Assembly (NCBI RefSeq): GCF_030758935.1
Contig: NZ_CP132333.1
Span: forward strand, 2,976,992-3,040,991
Origin: Geothrix sp. PMB-07
GTDB lineage: Bacteria > Acidobacteriota > Holophagae > Holophagales > Holophagaceae
DNA length: 64,000 bases
Direction of reading: 5' to 3'
Each line of letters begins with the position of its first letter. The stretch's first letter is position 1. The translations under genes were made by a program, and so were the position numbers. Below are positions 42,609-52,519 of the stretch, piece by piece. Under the pieces are notes generated by a model. The model was given only the letters and a program-made list of their open reading frames with translations, made no database searches and was not told the origin of the DNA.

Positions 42609-45600
42609 GCATTTCAACCCCCTTCATCCGCAGGCCGGTGGCCACGACGCTGCTGACCATCGCCCTGGCGCTGCTGGGAGCCATCGCCTACCAGTTCCTG
42701 CCGGTCTCGCCCCTGCCCCAGGTGGAGTTCCCCACCATCCAGGTGCAGGCGGGCCTGCCTGGCGCCAGCCCCGAGACCATGGCCTCCTCCGTGGCCACGC
42801 CGCTGGAGCGTCAGTTCGGCCGCATCGCCGGCATCACGGAAATGACCTCCGCCAGTTCGCTGGGCGGCACCAGCATCACCCTGCAGTTCGACCTCAGCCG
42901 CAACATCGATGCGGCGGGCCGCGATGTGCAGGCCGCCATCAACGCCGCCCGCGGCGACCTGCCCGCCAACCTGCCGAACAACCCCTCGTACCGCAAGGTG
43001 AATCCGGCGGATTCGCCCATCCTGCTGCTGGCGCTCACCTCGAACATCATTCCCCGGGAGCGCATGTATGACATCGCCTCCTCGGTGCTGCAGCAGAAGC
43101 TTTCCCAGATCCAGGGCGTCGGCCAGGTCTTCGTCTGGGGCGGCGCCCTGCCCGCGGTCCGCGTGGACGTGAACCCGGCCCTGCTCAACGCCCAGGGGCT
43201 CGCCCTGGATGATGTCCGCCTGGCCATCACCGCCGCCAACCTGAACCGGCCCAAGGGCGATCTCTCCAACGCCAAGACCACCTGGTCCATCGCCACCACC
43301 GACCAGATGATGACGGCCGCCGACTACCAGCCCCTCATCCTCCGCTACCAGCGTGGCAACGCGGTCCGCTTGGCGGATGTGGCCACCGTGACCGATTCTG
43401 TGGAGAACGTCCGCAACGGGGGGCTGTCCAACGGCGTACCGGCCATCATGGTGCCCATCTTCCGCCAGCCGGACGCCAACATCATCGAGACCGTGGACCG
43501 CGTGCGGGCCATCCTGCCCCAGTTGCAGGCCTCGCTGCCGCCCACCATGGAACTGAAGGTGCTCATCGATGCCACCCGCACCATCCGGGCCTCGGTGAAG
43601 GATGTGCAGCTGGCGCTCTCCATCTCCATCGCCCTGGTCATCCTGGTCGTCTTCGTGTTCCTGCGGAGCGTGCGGTCCACCCTCATCCCCAGCGTGGCGG
43701 TGCCCATTTCGCTCATCGGCACCTTCGGCGCCATGTACCTGCTGGGCTACACCATCGACAACCTGTCGCTCATGGCCCTTACTGTGGCCACGGGCTTCGT
43801 GGTGGACGATGCCATCGTGGTGGTGGAGAACATCACGCGGCATCTGGAAAACGGCATGCAGCCCATGGAGGCGGCCCTGCATGGCGCCAAGGAGATCGGC
43901 TTCACCGTCATCTCCATCAGCATCTCGCTCATCGCGGTGTTCATCCCCATCCTCATGATGGGCGGCATCGTGGGCCGTCTCTTCCGGGAATTCGCCGTCA
44001 CGCTGTCCGTGGCCATCGTCATCTCCATGGTGGTCTCGCTCACCACCACGCCCATGATGTGTTCGCTCCTGCTGCGCCCCCACTCGGAGGAAAAGCACGG
44101 CAAGGTTTTCCAAGCCAGTGAGCGCATCTTCCAGTGGATCATGGGCCACTACGAATCCTCCCTGGGCTGGGTGCTGCGCCACCAACGCTTCACGCTGCTG
44201 GTGGCCCTGGGCACCATGGTGGCCACCGTGGGCCTCTACATCGCCATCCCCAAGGGCTTCTTCCCCCAGCAGGACACGGGCCGCATCAATGGTTCCATCG
44301 TGGCCGCCCAGGACATCTCCTTCGCGGGCATGGAACGGCTGATGACCGAGTACGTGGCCATCGTGCAGAAGGATCCCGACATCGAGAATGTCACCGCCTT
44401 CATTGGCGGCGGCAACACAGGCCGCCTCTTCGCCTCCCTCAAGCCCAACGAGCAACGCAAGTCGAACGCGGATCAGATCATCGCCCGCCTGCGCGGCAAG
44501 ACCGCCCACCTGCCAGGGGGAACCCTCTACATGCAGCCGGTGCAGGATCTCCGCCTGGGCGGCCGCCCCTCCAGCACCCAGTACCAGTACACCCTCCAGG
44601 GCGATGATGCCCGCGAACTCTTTGACTGGGCGCCGCGTGTGCTGGAAAAGCTCAAGACCGTGAAGCAGCTGGCGGACGTGAATTCCGACCTGCAGAACAA
44701 GGGCCTGGAGGCCTCCCTGGTCATCGACCGGGCCACGGCTTCGCGCCTGGGCGTCACACCCCAGGCCATCGACAGCACGCTCTACGACGCCTTCGGCCAG
44801 CGCTTCGTCTCCACCATCTACACAGCCCTGAATCAGTACCATGTGGTGATGGAAGTGGACAGTCCCTTCATGCAGACGCCGGACGGCCTCCGCCACACCT
44901 ACGTGCGCTCCGTCACGGGGAACCTGGTGCCCCTGAGTGCCTTCACCACCCTGGAGCGGCGGAACACACCTCTTTCCGTAAATCATCAGGGCCAGCAGCC
45001 ATCGGTCACCCTCTCCTTCAATCTGCCCGTGGGCGTGGCCCTGGGCGATGCGGTGGCGGCCATCGACAAGGCCCAGCAGGACATCCACATGCCGGGCACC
45101 CTGCGGGGCAGTTTCATGGGCACGGCCCAGGCCTTCAAGGCTTCGCTTTCCAACCAGCCCCTGCTGGTGGCCGCGGCCCTCTTCGTGGTCTACATCGTTC
45201 TGGGCATGCTCTACGAAAGCCTCATCCATCCGCTCACCATCCTCTCCACCCTTCCTTCGGCGGGCGTAGGGGCGCTGCTGGCCCTGCTGGCCTGCCGCAC
45301 TGAGCTGAGCGTCATCGCCTTCATCGGCATCATCCTGCTCATCGGCATCGTGAAGAAGAACGCCATCCTCATGATCGACTTCGCCATCGAAGTGGAGCGG
45401 CGCGAAGGCGTCACCCCTGAGCGGGCCATCTTCCAGGCCTGCCTGCTGCGCTTCCGGCCCATCACCATGACCACCATGGCGGCCCTGCTGGGCGGTCTGC
45501 CCCTGGCCATCGGCATGGGCACCGGCGCCGAACTGCGCCGCCCCCTGGGCATCGCCATCGTGGGCGGGCTTCTCTTCAGCCAGCTGCTGACGCTCTACAC

Positions 45601-45667
45601 CACGCCCGTCATCTACCTCTACATGGACCGGGCCCGACTGCGCTGGGAGCGGTGGCGGAGGAGATAA
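42605..45667 (+). CDS. mdtC: RND multidrug efflux transporter, MdtC-like
   Basis: A 1,020-residue RND pump paralogous to the preceding gene. It shares TM4 [19 protein letters not shown] and TM10 [19 protein letters not shown], where the basic pair KK replaces EK. The start overlaps the mdtB stop (ATGA), so the two are made together in about equal amounts, as the heterotrimeric MdtBC pump needs. No TolC-type outer-membrane factor gene follows; the next gene is a permease beyond an inverted repeat, so the channel must come from elsewhere in the genome. Confidence 0.93.
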   Translation: MSISTPFIRRPVATTLLTIALALLGAIAYQFLPVSPLPQVEFPTIQVQAGLPGASPETMASSVATPLERQFGRIAGITEMTSASSLGGTSITLQFDLSRNIDAAGRDVQAAINAARGDLPANLPNNPSYRKVNPADSPILLLALTSNIIPRERMYDIASSVLQQKLSQIQGVGQVFVWGGALPAVRVDVNPALLNAQGLALDDVRLAITAANLNRPKGDLSNAKTTWSIATTDQMMTAADYQPLILRYQRGNAVRLADVATVTDSVENVRNGGLSNGVPAIMVPIFRQPDANIIETVDRVRAILPQLQASLPPTMELKVLIDATRTIRASVKDVQLALSISIALVILVVFVFLRSVRSTLIPSVAVPISLIGTFGAMYLLGYTIDNLSLMALTVATGFVVDDAIVVVENITRHLENGMQPMEAALHGAKEIGFTVISISISLIAVFIPILMMGGIVGRLFREFAVTLSVAIVISMVVSLTTTPMMCSLLLRPHSEEKHGKVFQASERIFQWIMGHYESSLGWVLRHQRFTLLVALGTMVATVGLYIAIPKGFFPQQDTGRINGSIVAAQDISFAGMERLMTEYVAIVQKDPDIENVTAFIGGGNTGRLFASLKPNEQRKSNADQIIARLRGKTAHLPGGTLYMQPVQDLRLGGRPSSTQYQYTLQGDDARELFDWAPRVLEKLKTVKQLADVNSDLQNKGLEASLVIDRATASRLGVTPQAIDSTLYDAFGQRFVSTIYTALNQYHVVMEVDSPFMQTPDGLRHTYVRSVTGNLVPLSAFTTLERRNTPLSVNHQGQQPSVTLSFNLPVGVALGDAVAAIDKAQQDIHMPGTLRGSFMGTAQAFKASLSNQPLLVAAALFVVYIVLGMLYESLIHPLTILSTLPSAGVGALLALLACRTELSVIAFIGIILLIGIVKKNAILMIDFAIEVERREGVTPERAIFQACLLRFRPITMTTMAALLGGLPLAIGMGTGAELRRPLGIAIVGGLLFSQLLTLYTTPVIYLYMDRARLRWERWRRR

Positions 45668-45803
45668 AACAGATCCACCGCGGAGACGCGGAATCCACGG
45701 AGGCATCACGGAGGATGGACCGGTCATGGGCGGGCGAACGCGCCTCGATGCGATTCTCCGTGTGCTTGTCCCGGTGAACTCCGTGCCTCCGTGGTGAATC
45801 TGT
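45668..45803. repeat. CACGGAG-type intergenic inverted repeat
   Basis: The ends ACAGATCCACC and GGTGAATCTGT are almost perfectly complementary. Inside, CACGGAG(G)-like units point inward from both sides (CCACGGAGGCATCACGGAGG on the left, CTCCGTGCCTCCGTGG on the right). No gene is seen. It is of the same general design as the CACCAAG elements but from a different unit. Confidence 0.75.
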
Positions 45804-45822
45804 TCTGCGCGATGATGGGGCC

Positions 45823-47199
45823 ATGCTCCCCCAGCCCAGCCTGCGCCGGACCCTCTCGTCCCTCGAGTACTTCGCCTTCGGATTCGGTTCCATGGTGGGC
45901 GTGGGCTGGGTGGTGCTCATCGACGACTGGCTGGCCCGGGGCGGCCCTGCGGGCGGCATGCTGGCCTTCCTGCTGGGCGGTCTCGCGCTGCTGCCCACCG
46001 CCCTCACCTACGGGCGCATGGCCCGCGAGATGCCTGATGCCGGCGCCGAAGTGGCCTACACCGAGGGGGTGTTTCCCGAGGTGCTGAGCTACGCTACGGG
46101 CTGGGTGATGGTGCTCGCCTATTTCATCGTCTGCCCCTGGGAGGCCGTGGCCATCGGCAACCTGCTGGCCCGGGCCCTGCCTGCCGTGAATCAGCTGCCT
46201 CTCTACAGCGTCGGCGGGAAGGCCATCTACCTGCCGCGCCTGCTGGCGGGGCTGGCCCTGGTGGCCCTCATCGGCACCCTGAATTACCGCGGCATGCAGC
46301 TCAGCTCGCGCCTGCAGAAGACTGCCACCTTCGGCATGCTGCTCCTGTTCCTGGGCTTCACCACCCTGGGTTTGGCCAAGGGTCAGGCCCTGAACCTGCG
46401 GCCCCTGTTCGCCCATCCCGGCGTGGCGGGGGCCGGGCTGTCCGTCCTGCTCATGCTCCAGGTGATGCCCTACTTCATGACCGGCTTTGAATCGGTGGTC
46501 AAAGGCTCGGAGGAGGCCGAAGCGGGCTTCGATCCCAGAGGCTTCGGCCGCGCCATGGTCTCCGCCCTGCTGGCGGGCAGCCTGTTCTATGTGTTGGTGA
46601 TCTTGGTGGTGGCCTACATCGCCCCCTGGAAAGGGCTGGTGGCCGGCAAGTTCGGCACCGAACAGGCCTTTGAACGGGCCTTCGGCTCCCATTTCATCGC
46701 CCAGCTCATTCTTTTCGCGGCCCTGCTCTCCCTGCTGAAGGTCTTCAACGCCATGTTCGTGGCCGCCACCCGCCTGCTCTACGCCCTTGGCCGGCGAGGC
46801 CTGATCCACCCGGCCATGGGCACCGTCCATCCCCGCTTCCAGACCCCCGGCGGCGCCGTGCTGCTGCTGGCGGGCCTCACCGCCGCGGTGAGCTTCCTGG
46901 GAGACGCGGCCCTCCTTCCCATCACGGATGTGGGCTCCCTGGCCGTGGGCTTGGGCTGGCTGGCTACGTCCCTGGCCGCCCTGAGGCACCTCAAGCGGGC
47001 CCCCCAGCCCGATCCGGCAGGCCTCGCCCTGGCGGCCCTGAGCGCCGTGGTCAGCCTGGCCCTCATCGCCATGAAGGCCCTGCCCAGCGTCCCTGGCAGC
47101 TTCACCCACACCGAATGGACCGCCTTCGGCGTCTGGGTGGCCCTGGGCGCCCTGCTTTGGACCGGCTGGCGGCGCCCTTCGGAGCGGAAAAGCAACTGA
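45823..47199 (+). CDS. APC-superfamily amino acid permease
   Basis: A 458-residue integral membrane protein with about 12 hydrophobic helices. The first helix has the APC signature (LEYFAFGFGSMVGVGWVVLI), with the broken helix typical of substrate binding; MPYFMTGFESVVKGSEEAE in the TM6 region is also family-typical. It probably imports or exchanges an amino acid or amine by proton symport; specificity is unknown. The ribosome binding site is weak (GGGG before ATG 45823). It stands alone between two inverted-repeat elements. Confidence 0.88.
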   Translation: MLPQPSLRRTLSSLEYFAFGFGSMVGVGWVVLIDDWLARGGPAGGMLAFLLGGLALLPTALTYGRMAREMPDAGAEVAYTEGVFPEVLSYATGWVMVLAYFIVCPWEAVAIGNLLARALPAVNQLPLYSVGGKAIYLPRLLAGLALVALIGTLNYRGMQLSSRLQKTATFGMLLLFLGFTTLGLAKGQALNLRPLFAHPGVAGAGLSVLLMLQVMPYFMTGFESVVKGSEEAEAGFDPRGFGRAMVSALLAGSLFYVLVILVVAYIAPWKGLVAGKFGTEQAFERAFGSHFIAQLILFAALLSLLKVFNAMFVAATRLLYALGRRGLIHPAMGTVHPRFQTPGGAVLLLAGLTAAVSFLGDAALLPITDVGSLAVGLGWLATSLAALRHLKRAPQPDPAGLALAALSAVVSLALIAMKALPSVPGSFTHTEWTAFGVWVALGALLWTGWRRPSERKSN

Positions 47200-47200
47200 T

Positions 47201-47282
47201 CACCACCAAGACTCTAAGCCACCAAGAAAGGCAGAAATGCCCTTTTCCCTTGGTTCTTGGTGCCTTGGTGTCTTGGTGGTGA
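47201..47282. repeat. CACCAAG-type inverted repeat, copy 2
   Basis: Left arm 47201-47230 and right arm 47249-47282 are complementary and made of CACCAAG-like units, around a loop rich in pyrimidines. Same unit, arm order and orientation as the element at 14288-14367, over 30 kb away. It lies between the APC permease gene and aspS and may also serve as a transcript-end hairpin. Confidence 0.8.
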
Positions 47283-47353
47283 ATCCCTTTGAATGGTGGT
47301 TTCAAACCATCCCGGCTTGAGCCAAGTCCCTCCGAGTGCGATCCTGGAAGGCT

Positions 47354-49324
47354 ATGAAACTCGATCGGCTTGGCGACTTCTCACGCTCCCACCGCAACGG
47401 CGACTTGCGTCTCGATCACGCGGGCCAGACGGTGCGCCTGCTCGGCTGGTGCCGCCGGGTGCGCAACCTGGGCTCGCTGGTGTTCCTGGATCTCCGCGAC
47501 CGCTGGGGCCTGGTGCAGCTGGTGGCCAACGAGGAGACCGCCGATCCCGAGCTGCTGGCCAAGCTCAAGGCCGTGCGCAGCGAGTTCGTGCTGGCGGCAG
47601 AAGGCGTGGTGGCCGAACGCGAGAGCAAGAACCCCAACATGGCCACGGGTGACATCGAGATCCGCCTCACGGGCCTGAAGATCCTCAACACCGCCGCGCC
47701 GCTGCCCTTTCCCCTGGAAGACGAGCACGTGGGCGAGGATCTGCGCCTCACCTACCGTTTCCTGGATCTGCGCCGCGAGCAGCTGCAGCGCAACATGATC
47801 CTGCGCAGCGAGGCCTCCAACATCATCCGGAACTACTTCCGGAAGAACGATTTCGTCGAGTTCGAGACGCCCATCCTCGGCAAGTCCACCCCCGAGGGAG
47901 CTCGCGATTACCTGGTGCCCAGCCGGGTCCACGCCGGGCAGTTCTTCGCCCTGCCCCAGAGCCCCCAGCTCTACAAGCAGATGCTGCAGGTCTCGGGCTT
48001 CGAGCGCTACGTGCAGATCTGCCGCTGCTTCCGGGACGAGGATCTGCGCGCCGACCGCCAGCCCGAGTTCACCCAGGTGGACGTGGAAATGAGCTTCGTC
48101 CGCCAGGAGGACATCCAGGCCCTCATCGAAGGCCTGATGGTGGAGCTCTGTCCCCTGGTGGGCCAGAAGGCCGTCGCCCCCTTCCAGCGTCTGCCCTACA
48201 AAGACGCCATGGAGTGGTACGGCTCCGACAAGCCCGACCTCCGCTGCAAGCTCAAGATCCAGGACGTGACGAACCTCTTTGCCCAAAGCGAGTTCAACCT
48301 GTTCCGTGCCGCCTCCGACTCCCAGGGGCAGCGCCGTGTGCGTGGCCTCTTCTTCCCTGGCGAGGCTGCCGGTGCGTACAGCCGCAAGCAGCTGGACGAA
48401 CTGCAGGAGACGGCCAAGCAGCTGGGCGCGGGAGGCCTGCCCTACGTCAAATGGGGCAAGGATGGCCTGGCCTCCAGCTTCAAGAAGTTCCTCACGCCCG
48501 AACTCGAAGCTGCGCTGAAGGCCACCCTAAGCATCGGCGGCGAAGGCCTCGCCATCTTCGCCGTGGGCACCGATGACCAGACCTCCCGGGTGCTGGGCGA
48601 CCTGCGTCTGAGGCTGGCCAAGGCCTTGGGTCTCCTGGATGAATCCGCCTTCGAGTTCCTGTGGGTGGTGGATTTCCCCCTCTTTCAATGGGATGAGGAT
48701 GATCAGCGCTTCGTGGCCTGCCACCACCCCTTCACCAGCCCCCATCCCGAAGACCTCGACCTGCTCCAGTCCAATCCCGGCGCCTGCCGCGCCGTGGCCT
48801 ACGACCTGGTGCTCAACGGCTATGAGCTGGGCGGCGGCAGCATCCGCATTCACGATGCCGAAACCCAAAGCCTCATGTTCCGCACCATCGGCATCAGCGA
48901 CGCGGAGGCCCGGGCGAAATTCGGTTACCTGCTGGATGCCCTGTCCTTCGGCGCTCCGCCCCATGGCGGCCTCGCCCTGGGCCTCGACCGCCTGGTCATG
49001 CTGCTGGCGGGCGAGGACAACATCCGTGAGGTCATCGCCTTCCCCAAGACCGCCCAGGCCCGCTGCCTCATGACCGATGCCCCCAGCCCCGTGGATGAGC
49101 GGCAGCTGCGGGATCTGCACCTCCTGACTGACGCCAAGCAGACCTACCGGGTGGGCGCCGTGTTCTTCGAGAGTGCCGAGGGCGGGAATGCCGAGCTGCG
49201 GGGCCAGGCCCTGCAACAGATCACCCAGCTGACCCCCCGCCAGGCCCAGGGCCTGGTCACCCTGGACGCCCAGGGCCAGATCCTCGACGCCCAAACCCTC
49301 AGTGGCCCCACTTTTGAGTTCTGA
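47354..49324 (+). CDS. aspS: Aspartyl-tRNA synthetase with C-terminal extension
   Basis: A 656-residue class II synthetase. An N-terminal OB anticodon-binding domain (VRLLGWCRRVRNLGSLVFLD) is followed by the catalytic core: motif 2 CRCFRDEDLRADRQPEFTQ, the bacterial GAD insertion (about 285-420) and motif 3 GGLALGLDRLVMLL. The enzyme normally ends soon after the PSPV segment (DAPSPVDERQLRDL, about residue 585); here about 65 further residues follow, so the protein is longer than the usual 580-600. The start is ATG 47354, with GGAAGG before it. It may charge tRNA-Asp only or also tRNA-Asn, depending on whether asparaginyl-tRNA synthetase exists in the genome. Confidence 0.94.
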   Translation: MKLDRLGDFSRSHRNGDLRLDHAGQTVRLLGWCRRVRNLGSLVFLDLRDRWGLVQLVANEETADPELLAKLKAVRSEFVLAAEGVVAERESKNPNMATGDIEIRLTGLKILNTAAPLPFPLEDEHVGEDLRLTYRFLDLRREQLQRNMILRSEASNIIRNYFRKNDFVEFETPILGKSTPEGARDYLVPSRVHAGQFFALPQSPQLYKQMLQVSGFERYVQICRCFRDEDLRADRQPEFTQVDVEMSFVRQEDIQALIEGLMVELCPLVGQKAVAPFQRLPYKDAMEWYGSDKPDLRCKLKIQDVTNLFAQSEFNLFRAASDSQGQRRVRGLFFPGEAAGAYSRKQLDELQETAKQLGAGGLPYVKWGKDGLASSFKKFLTPELEAALKATLSIGGEGLAIFAVGTDDQTSRVLGDLRLRLAKALGLLDESAFEFLWVVDFPLFQWDEDDQRFVACHHPFTSPHPEDLDLLQSNPGACRAVAYDLVLNGYELGGGSIRIHDAETQSLMFRTIGISDAEARAKFGYLLDALSFGAPPHGGLALGLDRLVMLLAGEDNIREVIAFPKTAQARCLMTDAPSPVDERQLRDLHLLTDAKQTYRVGAVFFESAEGGNAELRGQALQQITQLTPRQAQGLVTLDAQGQILDAQTLSGPTFEF

Positions 49325-49458
49325 GGCCTTCCCTGGCAACGGCGGAACCTTCGCCGCTGAGCCTCCACCCATGAAGGGACCCTCCCTTGGGGGGAACGAC
49401 CCGATTCCCGCGTAAACTGTAGGCTTGGCCCTTCGGGGTGATTTGTCTTGGAGGCTCC

Positions 49459-50841
49459 ATGTTCCTGAAGGTCCCCGGTCCAGGGGAAGCGGCCATCGCC
49501 CCGATGCGTCCTGCGATGGCATCCCCGGGCGGATTCCTGCGCCGCCTGCGGATCCTCGGCGTGGCCCTCCTGCCCCTGCTGCTCGTTCTGGCCTGCTCCA
49601 AGCACAAGGACACGGCCTCCGACCCCGGCAAGCCGCCGGCCATCACCACCGCCCCCGCGGATGCCAGCACCGTGACCGGCCGGAGCGTCAGTTTCTCGGT
49701 GACCGCCACCGGCGAGATCACCCTCCGCTACCAGTGGAACAAGGATGGCGTCGACATCCTGGGCGCCATCGGCTCCACCTACACGATCTTCAGTCCCAAG
49801 ATGCAAGACGCTGGCAAGTACGCGGTGACGATCACCAACCCCAACGGCAAGATCACCAGCACTGCGGCCACCCTGACCGTGGCACAGGCCCTGATCTTCA
49901 GCGCCCCCATGGGCCTCGCCACCGATGCCACAGGCAACACCTACGTCTCCGACATGGATGACCACACCATCTGGAAGGTGAGCGCCACCAATCAGAAGAC
50001 CCTGCTCGCTGGGGCCTCGGGCCTGCCCGGCGCCGTGGACGCCAAGGGCGGCGCGGCGCGCTTCAACACCCCCGGCGGCTTGGCCCTGGATGCCTCCGGC
50101 AACCTGCTGGTGGCCGACACGGGCAACCACACCATCCGCAGCATCGCCCCCGATGGCACGGTGACCACCCTGGCCGGCAGCGCCGGACAGGTGGGATCCG
50201 ACGATGGCAACGGCCCCGCAGCCCGCTTCAACAGCCCCTTCGGCCTGGCGGTGGGCAGCGGCGGGAGCGTCTACATTTCTGACACCCAGAACCACACCAT
50301 CCGCTTGCTGGCCCCCAATGGCGATGTCACCACCTTTGCGGGCCTGGCCGGCAAACCCGGACAGGTGGACGGCCCCCGGGCCAGCGCCCAGTTCAACCAG
50401 CCCAATGGTTTGGCCTTGGCATCCAACGGCACCCTCTACGTGGCCGACTACGGCAATTCCGTGATTCGCGCCATCTCCGCCAGCGGCACGGTGTCATTGC
50501 TGGCAGGCCAGTACGCCGCCCATGGTCTCGCCGATGGCACGGGCACCGGAGCCCTTCTCTATCAGCCACTGGGTATCTCGCTGGACGCCTCCGGCAACCT
50601 CTACGTGGCCGATTCCGCCAACCACACCATCCGCCGGGTCACCAGCGCCGGTGCGGTCTCGGTGGTGGCCGGTTCCGCCACCCTCGGCAACGCGGACAGC
50701 ACTGGCGCTTCCGCCCAGTTCTTCCTGCCCTGCGGCGTCGCTGTCAATGCGGCGGGCAACGTGGTGGTGGCCGATACCAACAACCACATGCTGCGCAGCC
50801 TGACCCCCGCAGGCGTGGTGACGACGCCCACCGCCCCTTGA
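49459..50841 (+). CDS. NHL-repeat lipoprotein with Ig-like domain
   Basis: A 460-residue lipoprotein. The start at ATG 49459 has TTGGAGG upstream. A hydrophobic stretch ends in the lipobox LLLVLAC, with Cys the lipidated residue. An Ig-like domain (about 60-135; VSFSVTATGEITLRYQWNKDG, DAGKYAVTITNPNG) is followed by at least five NHL-type blades (LALDASGNLLVADTGNHTIR, LALASNGTLYVADYGNSVIR, ISLDASGNLYVADSANHTIR) forming a beta-propeller. Such proteins are often surface or periplasmic binding scaffolds. The N terminus before the hydrophobic segment is unusually long (about 30 residues), so a later start is possible. Confidence 0.85.
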   Translation: MFLKVPGPGEAAIAPMRPAMASPGGFLRRLRILGVALLPLLLVLACSKHKDTASDPGKPPAITTAPADASTVTGRSVSFSVTATGEITLRYQWNKDGVDILGAIGSTYTIFSPKMQDAGKYAVTITNPNGKITSTAATLTVAQALIFSAPMGLATDATGNTYVSDMDDHTIWKVSATNQKTLLAGASGLPGAVDAKGGAARFNTPGGLALDASGNLLVADTGNHTIRSIAPDGTVTTLAGSAGQVGSDDGNGPAARFNSPFGLAVGSGGSVYISDTQNHTIRLLAPNGDVTTFAGLAGKPGQVDGPRASAQFNQPNGLALASNGTLYVADYGNSVIRAISASGTVSLLAGQYAAHGLADGTGTGALLYQPLGISLDASGNLYVADSANHTIRRVTSAGAVSVVAGSATLGNADSTGASAQFFLPCGVAVNAAGNVVVADTNNHMLRSLTPAGVVTTPTAP

Positions 50842-50863
50842 GCCATCGGTTGCACTCGCTGCA

Positions 50864-50886
50864 CAGGCCCGCCATTGGCGGGCCTG
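50864..50886 (+). terminator. Hairpin terminator after the NHL lipoprotein
   Basis: A perfect CAGGCCCGCC/GGCGGGCCTG stem with a three-base loop, 23 bases after the stop. The T-rich tail is weak. Confidence 0.7.
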
Positions 50887-50932
50887 CTCATGCCACAATC
50901 AATGTTCACGACGACGAGAGCCGAGGATCCCG

Positions 50933-51499
50933 ATGGTTGAATCGCCAGGCAAAGCCCCCAAAAAGGTGAAGGAGAAGCGGCAGACGCCTGAGGAGCGTCA
51001 GGCTCTGATGCGTTACAACCACATGATGTACGGCCCCACGGCTGGTGAGTTCAGGCCCGCCCCCAAGAAGGTGAACCTCGGCAGCGCCTACCTCAACCAT
51101 CCCAAGTTCCAGGCCCTCATGACTGCCTTCAAGAAGGGCACCGCCTACCAGTTCGACGTCACCGACAAGGCCAAGGTCTACACCATCGCCACCGACGGCA
51201 CCCAGATCCTCTTCGATGGGAAGACCCTCTATTATTCCCGGCCCTCCAACCGCTACGAAGACCACCTGCTGCTGGATCGCAGCGTCGCGGTGGCCTATCA
51301 GGCCATTGACGCCCTGGTGCACCTGGCCGTGGCCGTGCTGCGCAGCCTGCCCGACCTGGGCACCCCCCAGCTGAGCTACCTGAACCACGAGTTCATCTAC
51401 GGTGCAGAGCCCCTCGAAACCGGCATCGCCACCTCCGGCCCCAACCTCCTCATCGGCTCCTTCAAGCACAGCAAGGTGCAGGAGAAGGCGAGGAAGTAG
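50933..51499 (+). CDS. Hypothetical cytoplasmic protein (188 aa)
   Basis: No family is recognised. The N terminus is very basic and disordered (GKAPKKVKEKRQTPEERQAL), followed by an alpha/beta region (FQALMTAFKKGTAYQFDVTD, KVYTIATDGTQILFDGKTLY, LLLDRSVAVAYQAIDALVHL). It is monocistronic: a hairpin precedes it at 50864 and another follows at 51518. Codon use looks like that of the neighbouring core genes, so it is likely native. Confidence 0.7.
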   Translation: MVESPGKAPKKVKEKRQTPEERQALMRYNHMMYGPTAGEFRPAPKKVNLGSAYLNHPKFQALMTAFKKGTAYQFDVTDKAKVYTIATDGTQILFDGKTLYYSRPSNRYEDHLLLDRSVAVAYQAIDALVHLAVAVLRSLPDLGTPQLSYLNHEFIYGAEPLETGIATSGPNLLIGSFKHSKVQEKARK

Positions 51500-51517
51500 G
51501 GCAGCCGCGCGCCTTGT

Positions 51518-51547
51518 TGCCCCCTTCCACCTGGTGGTCGGGGGGCA
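51518..51547 (+). terminator. Rho-independent terminator
   Basis: TGCCCCC (51518-51524) pairs with GGGGGCA (51541-51547) around an inner CCACC/GGTGG stem, followed by TTTCC, 18 bases after the 188-residue gene. Confidence 0.8.
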
Positions 51548-51571
51548 TTTCCTCGCCCTAAATGCTTCCCG

Positions 51572-51913
51572 CTACAATGCGGGCACTGCCAAGGCCAGAC
51601 CTGTCGCCTTCGACAGGGCATCCCAGAGGATGCCTACCACCGCATTCAGGACTTTCTCGATGGTGACCATCAGGATCCCGTGCAAGGTCATCACGAAACT
51701 CTTGACCATGTCCTGGAGCCCATCCAGGAAAAACTGGCGGGTGTCGTCCGTTATCTGGCCCGTGGCGATTCCTCCCGCAACGAGGTCCGCCTGCTGCGCG
51801 ATGGCCAGGAGTTGCCTTTCCGAAAACCCGCTGAGGGTCGTGACATCCGCTTTCAGGATCCCGCTGGCCGCATCCTTCATGCTCTGGACCAATACCTTTA
51901 AATCGAGGGCCAT
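51572..51913 (-). CDS. Small helical protein of the hydrolase cluster (113 aa)
   Basis: A 113-residue product starting at ATG 51913, where GGAGG lies exactly five bases upstream. It is predicted by eye to be almost wholly helical, with amphipathic and hydrophobic segments (KSFVMTLHGILMVTIEKVLN, AVVGILWDALSKATGLALAV) that could associate with or insert into membranes. I do not recognise the family. It is the last gene of a four-gene minus-strand cluster (membrane protein, alpha/beta hydrolase, lipoprotein, this protein). Membrane-active helical proteins in such clusters can be effectors or structural parts; no assignment is possible. Confidence 0.6.
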   Translation of the reverse strand: MALDLKVLVQSMKDAASGILKADVTTLSGFSERQLLAIAQQADLVAGGIATGQITDDTRQFFLDGLQDMVKSFVMTLHGILMVTIEKVLNAVVGILWDALSKATGLALAVPAL

Positions 51914-51935
51914 CTCCGCCTCCAAATAGATAGAG

Positions 51936-52466
51936 CTAGCGTTTCAGGAAATTCTCATAGCTGATTGCCTGATCGAAATAGATCGATACCTGCCCTTTGA
52001 AAGCAGCAGCGACGGTCGGATTGATTCCATGGGCCTGATCCGTTTCTTTCATCTTCTGGAATGCGATGGAAACCTGCTGAACGGAATGCACGCTCGGGGC
52101 GATGTTTGGATCCTCTTCAAGCGGCTTGGAACCCCTCTGGATCAGTAATTTATTGATGTCGTCCGTCACCTTGTTTTTCGGCACGGGACGGGCTCCAATG
52201 GCCAGCGCGAGGGCATCCAGTTTCCCAATGATGGAATTGTATTTGTCCTCTCGGCTCGGAAACGTTTCCCGCGCCACGCCACCGGACACCGCGGCGATCA
52301 GGGTCATGGAATCGGTGCTGGCCTGGGTCAAGCCCTGGACGACCGCTTGGTCATAGGCCGGTGCCAATTGAACCTTGCAGCCCATGCTTGCAAGGACGCC
52401 CCCCAGAAAGAGCGTCCTCGCCCAGAGGGTGAATGCATGGTGTTTGCGCGTGTGAGCAGGCTCCAT
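51936..52466 (-). CDS. Putative lipoprotein of the hydrolase cluster (176 aa)
   Basis: ATG 52466 has AAGGAG six bases upstream. The N terminus is a signal sequence (AFTLWARTLFLGGVLASMGC) ending in a lipobox-like SMGC, so Cys would be lipidated. The rest is helical and soluble (VVQGLTQASTDSMTLIAAVS, YNSIIGKLDALALAIGARPV). No family is recognised. The reading frame also stays open upstream and joins the preceding hydrolase, which would give one 499-residue protein, but the good internal start, the lipobox and the reading of the hydrolase tail in another frame all argue for two genes. Confidence 0.7.
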   Translation of the reverse strand: MEPAHTRKHHAFTLWARTLFLGGVLASMGCKVQLAPAYDQAVVQGLTQASTDSMTLIAAVSGGVARETFPSREDKYNSIIGKLDALALAIGARPVPKNKVTDDINKLLIQRGSKPLEEDPNIAPSVHSVQQVSIAFQKMKETDQAHGINPTVAAAFKGQVSIYFDQAISYENFLKR

Positions 52467-52519
52467 GGGAGCTCCTTGAAAGGGTTGAGGATGTGCCCAG
52501 AACGGCGCGGGCCTTTGGG

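Noticed and set aside
38196-42617. A 1,473-residue open frame antisense to the adaptor and MdtB genes
   Set aside because: His/Gly/Asp/Glu-rich composition with no domains; it is the G+C-driven shadow of real RND genes. The same holds for 42614-45727 (minus).
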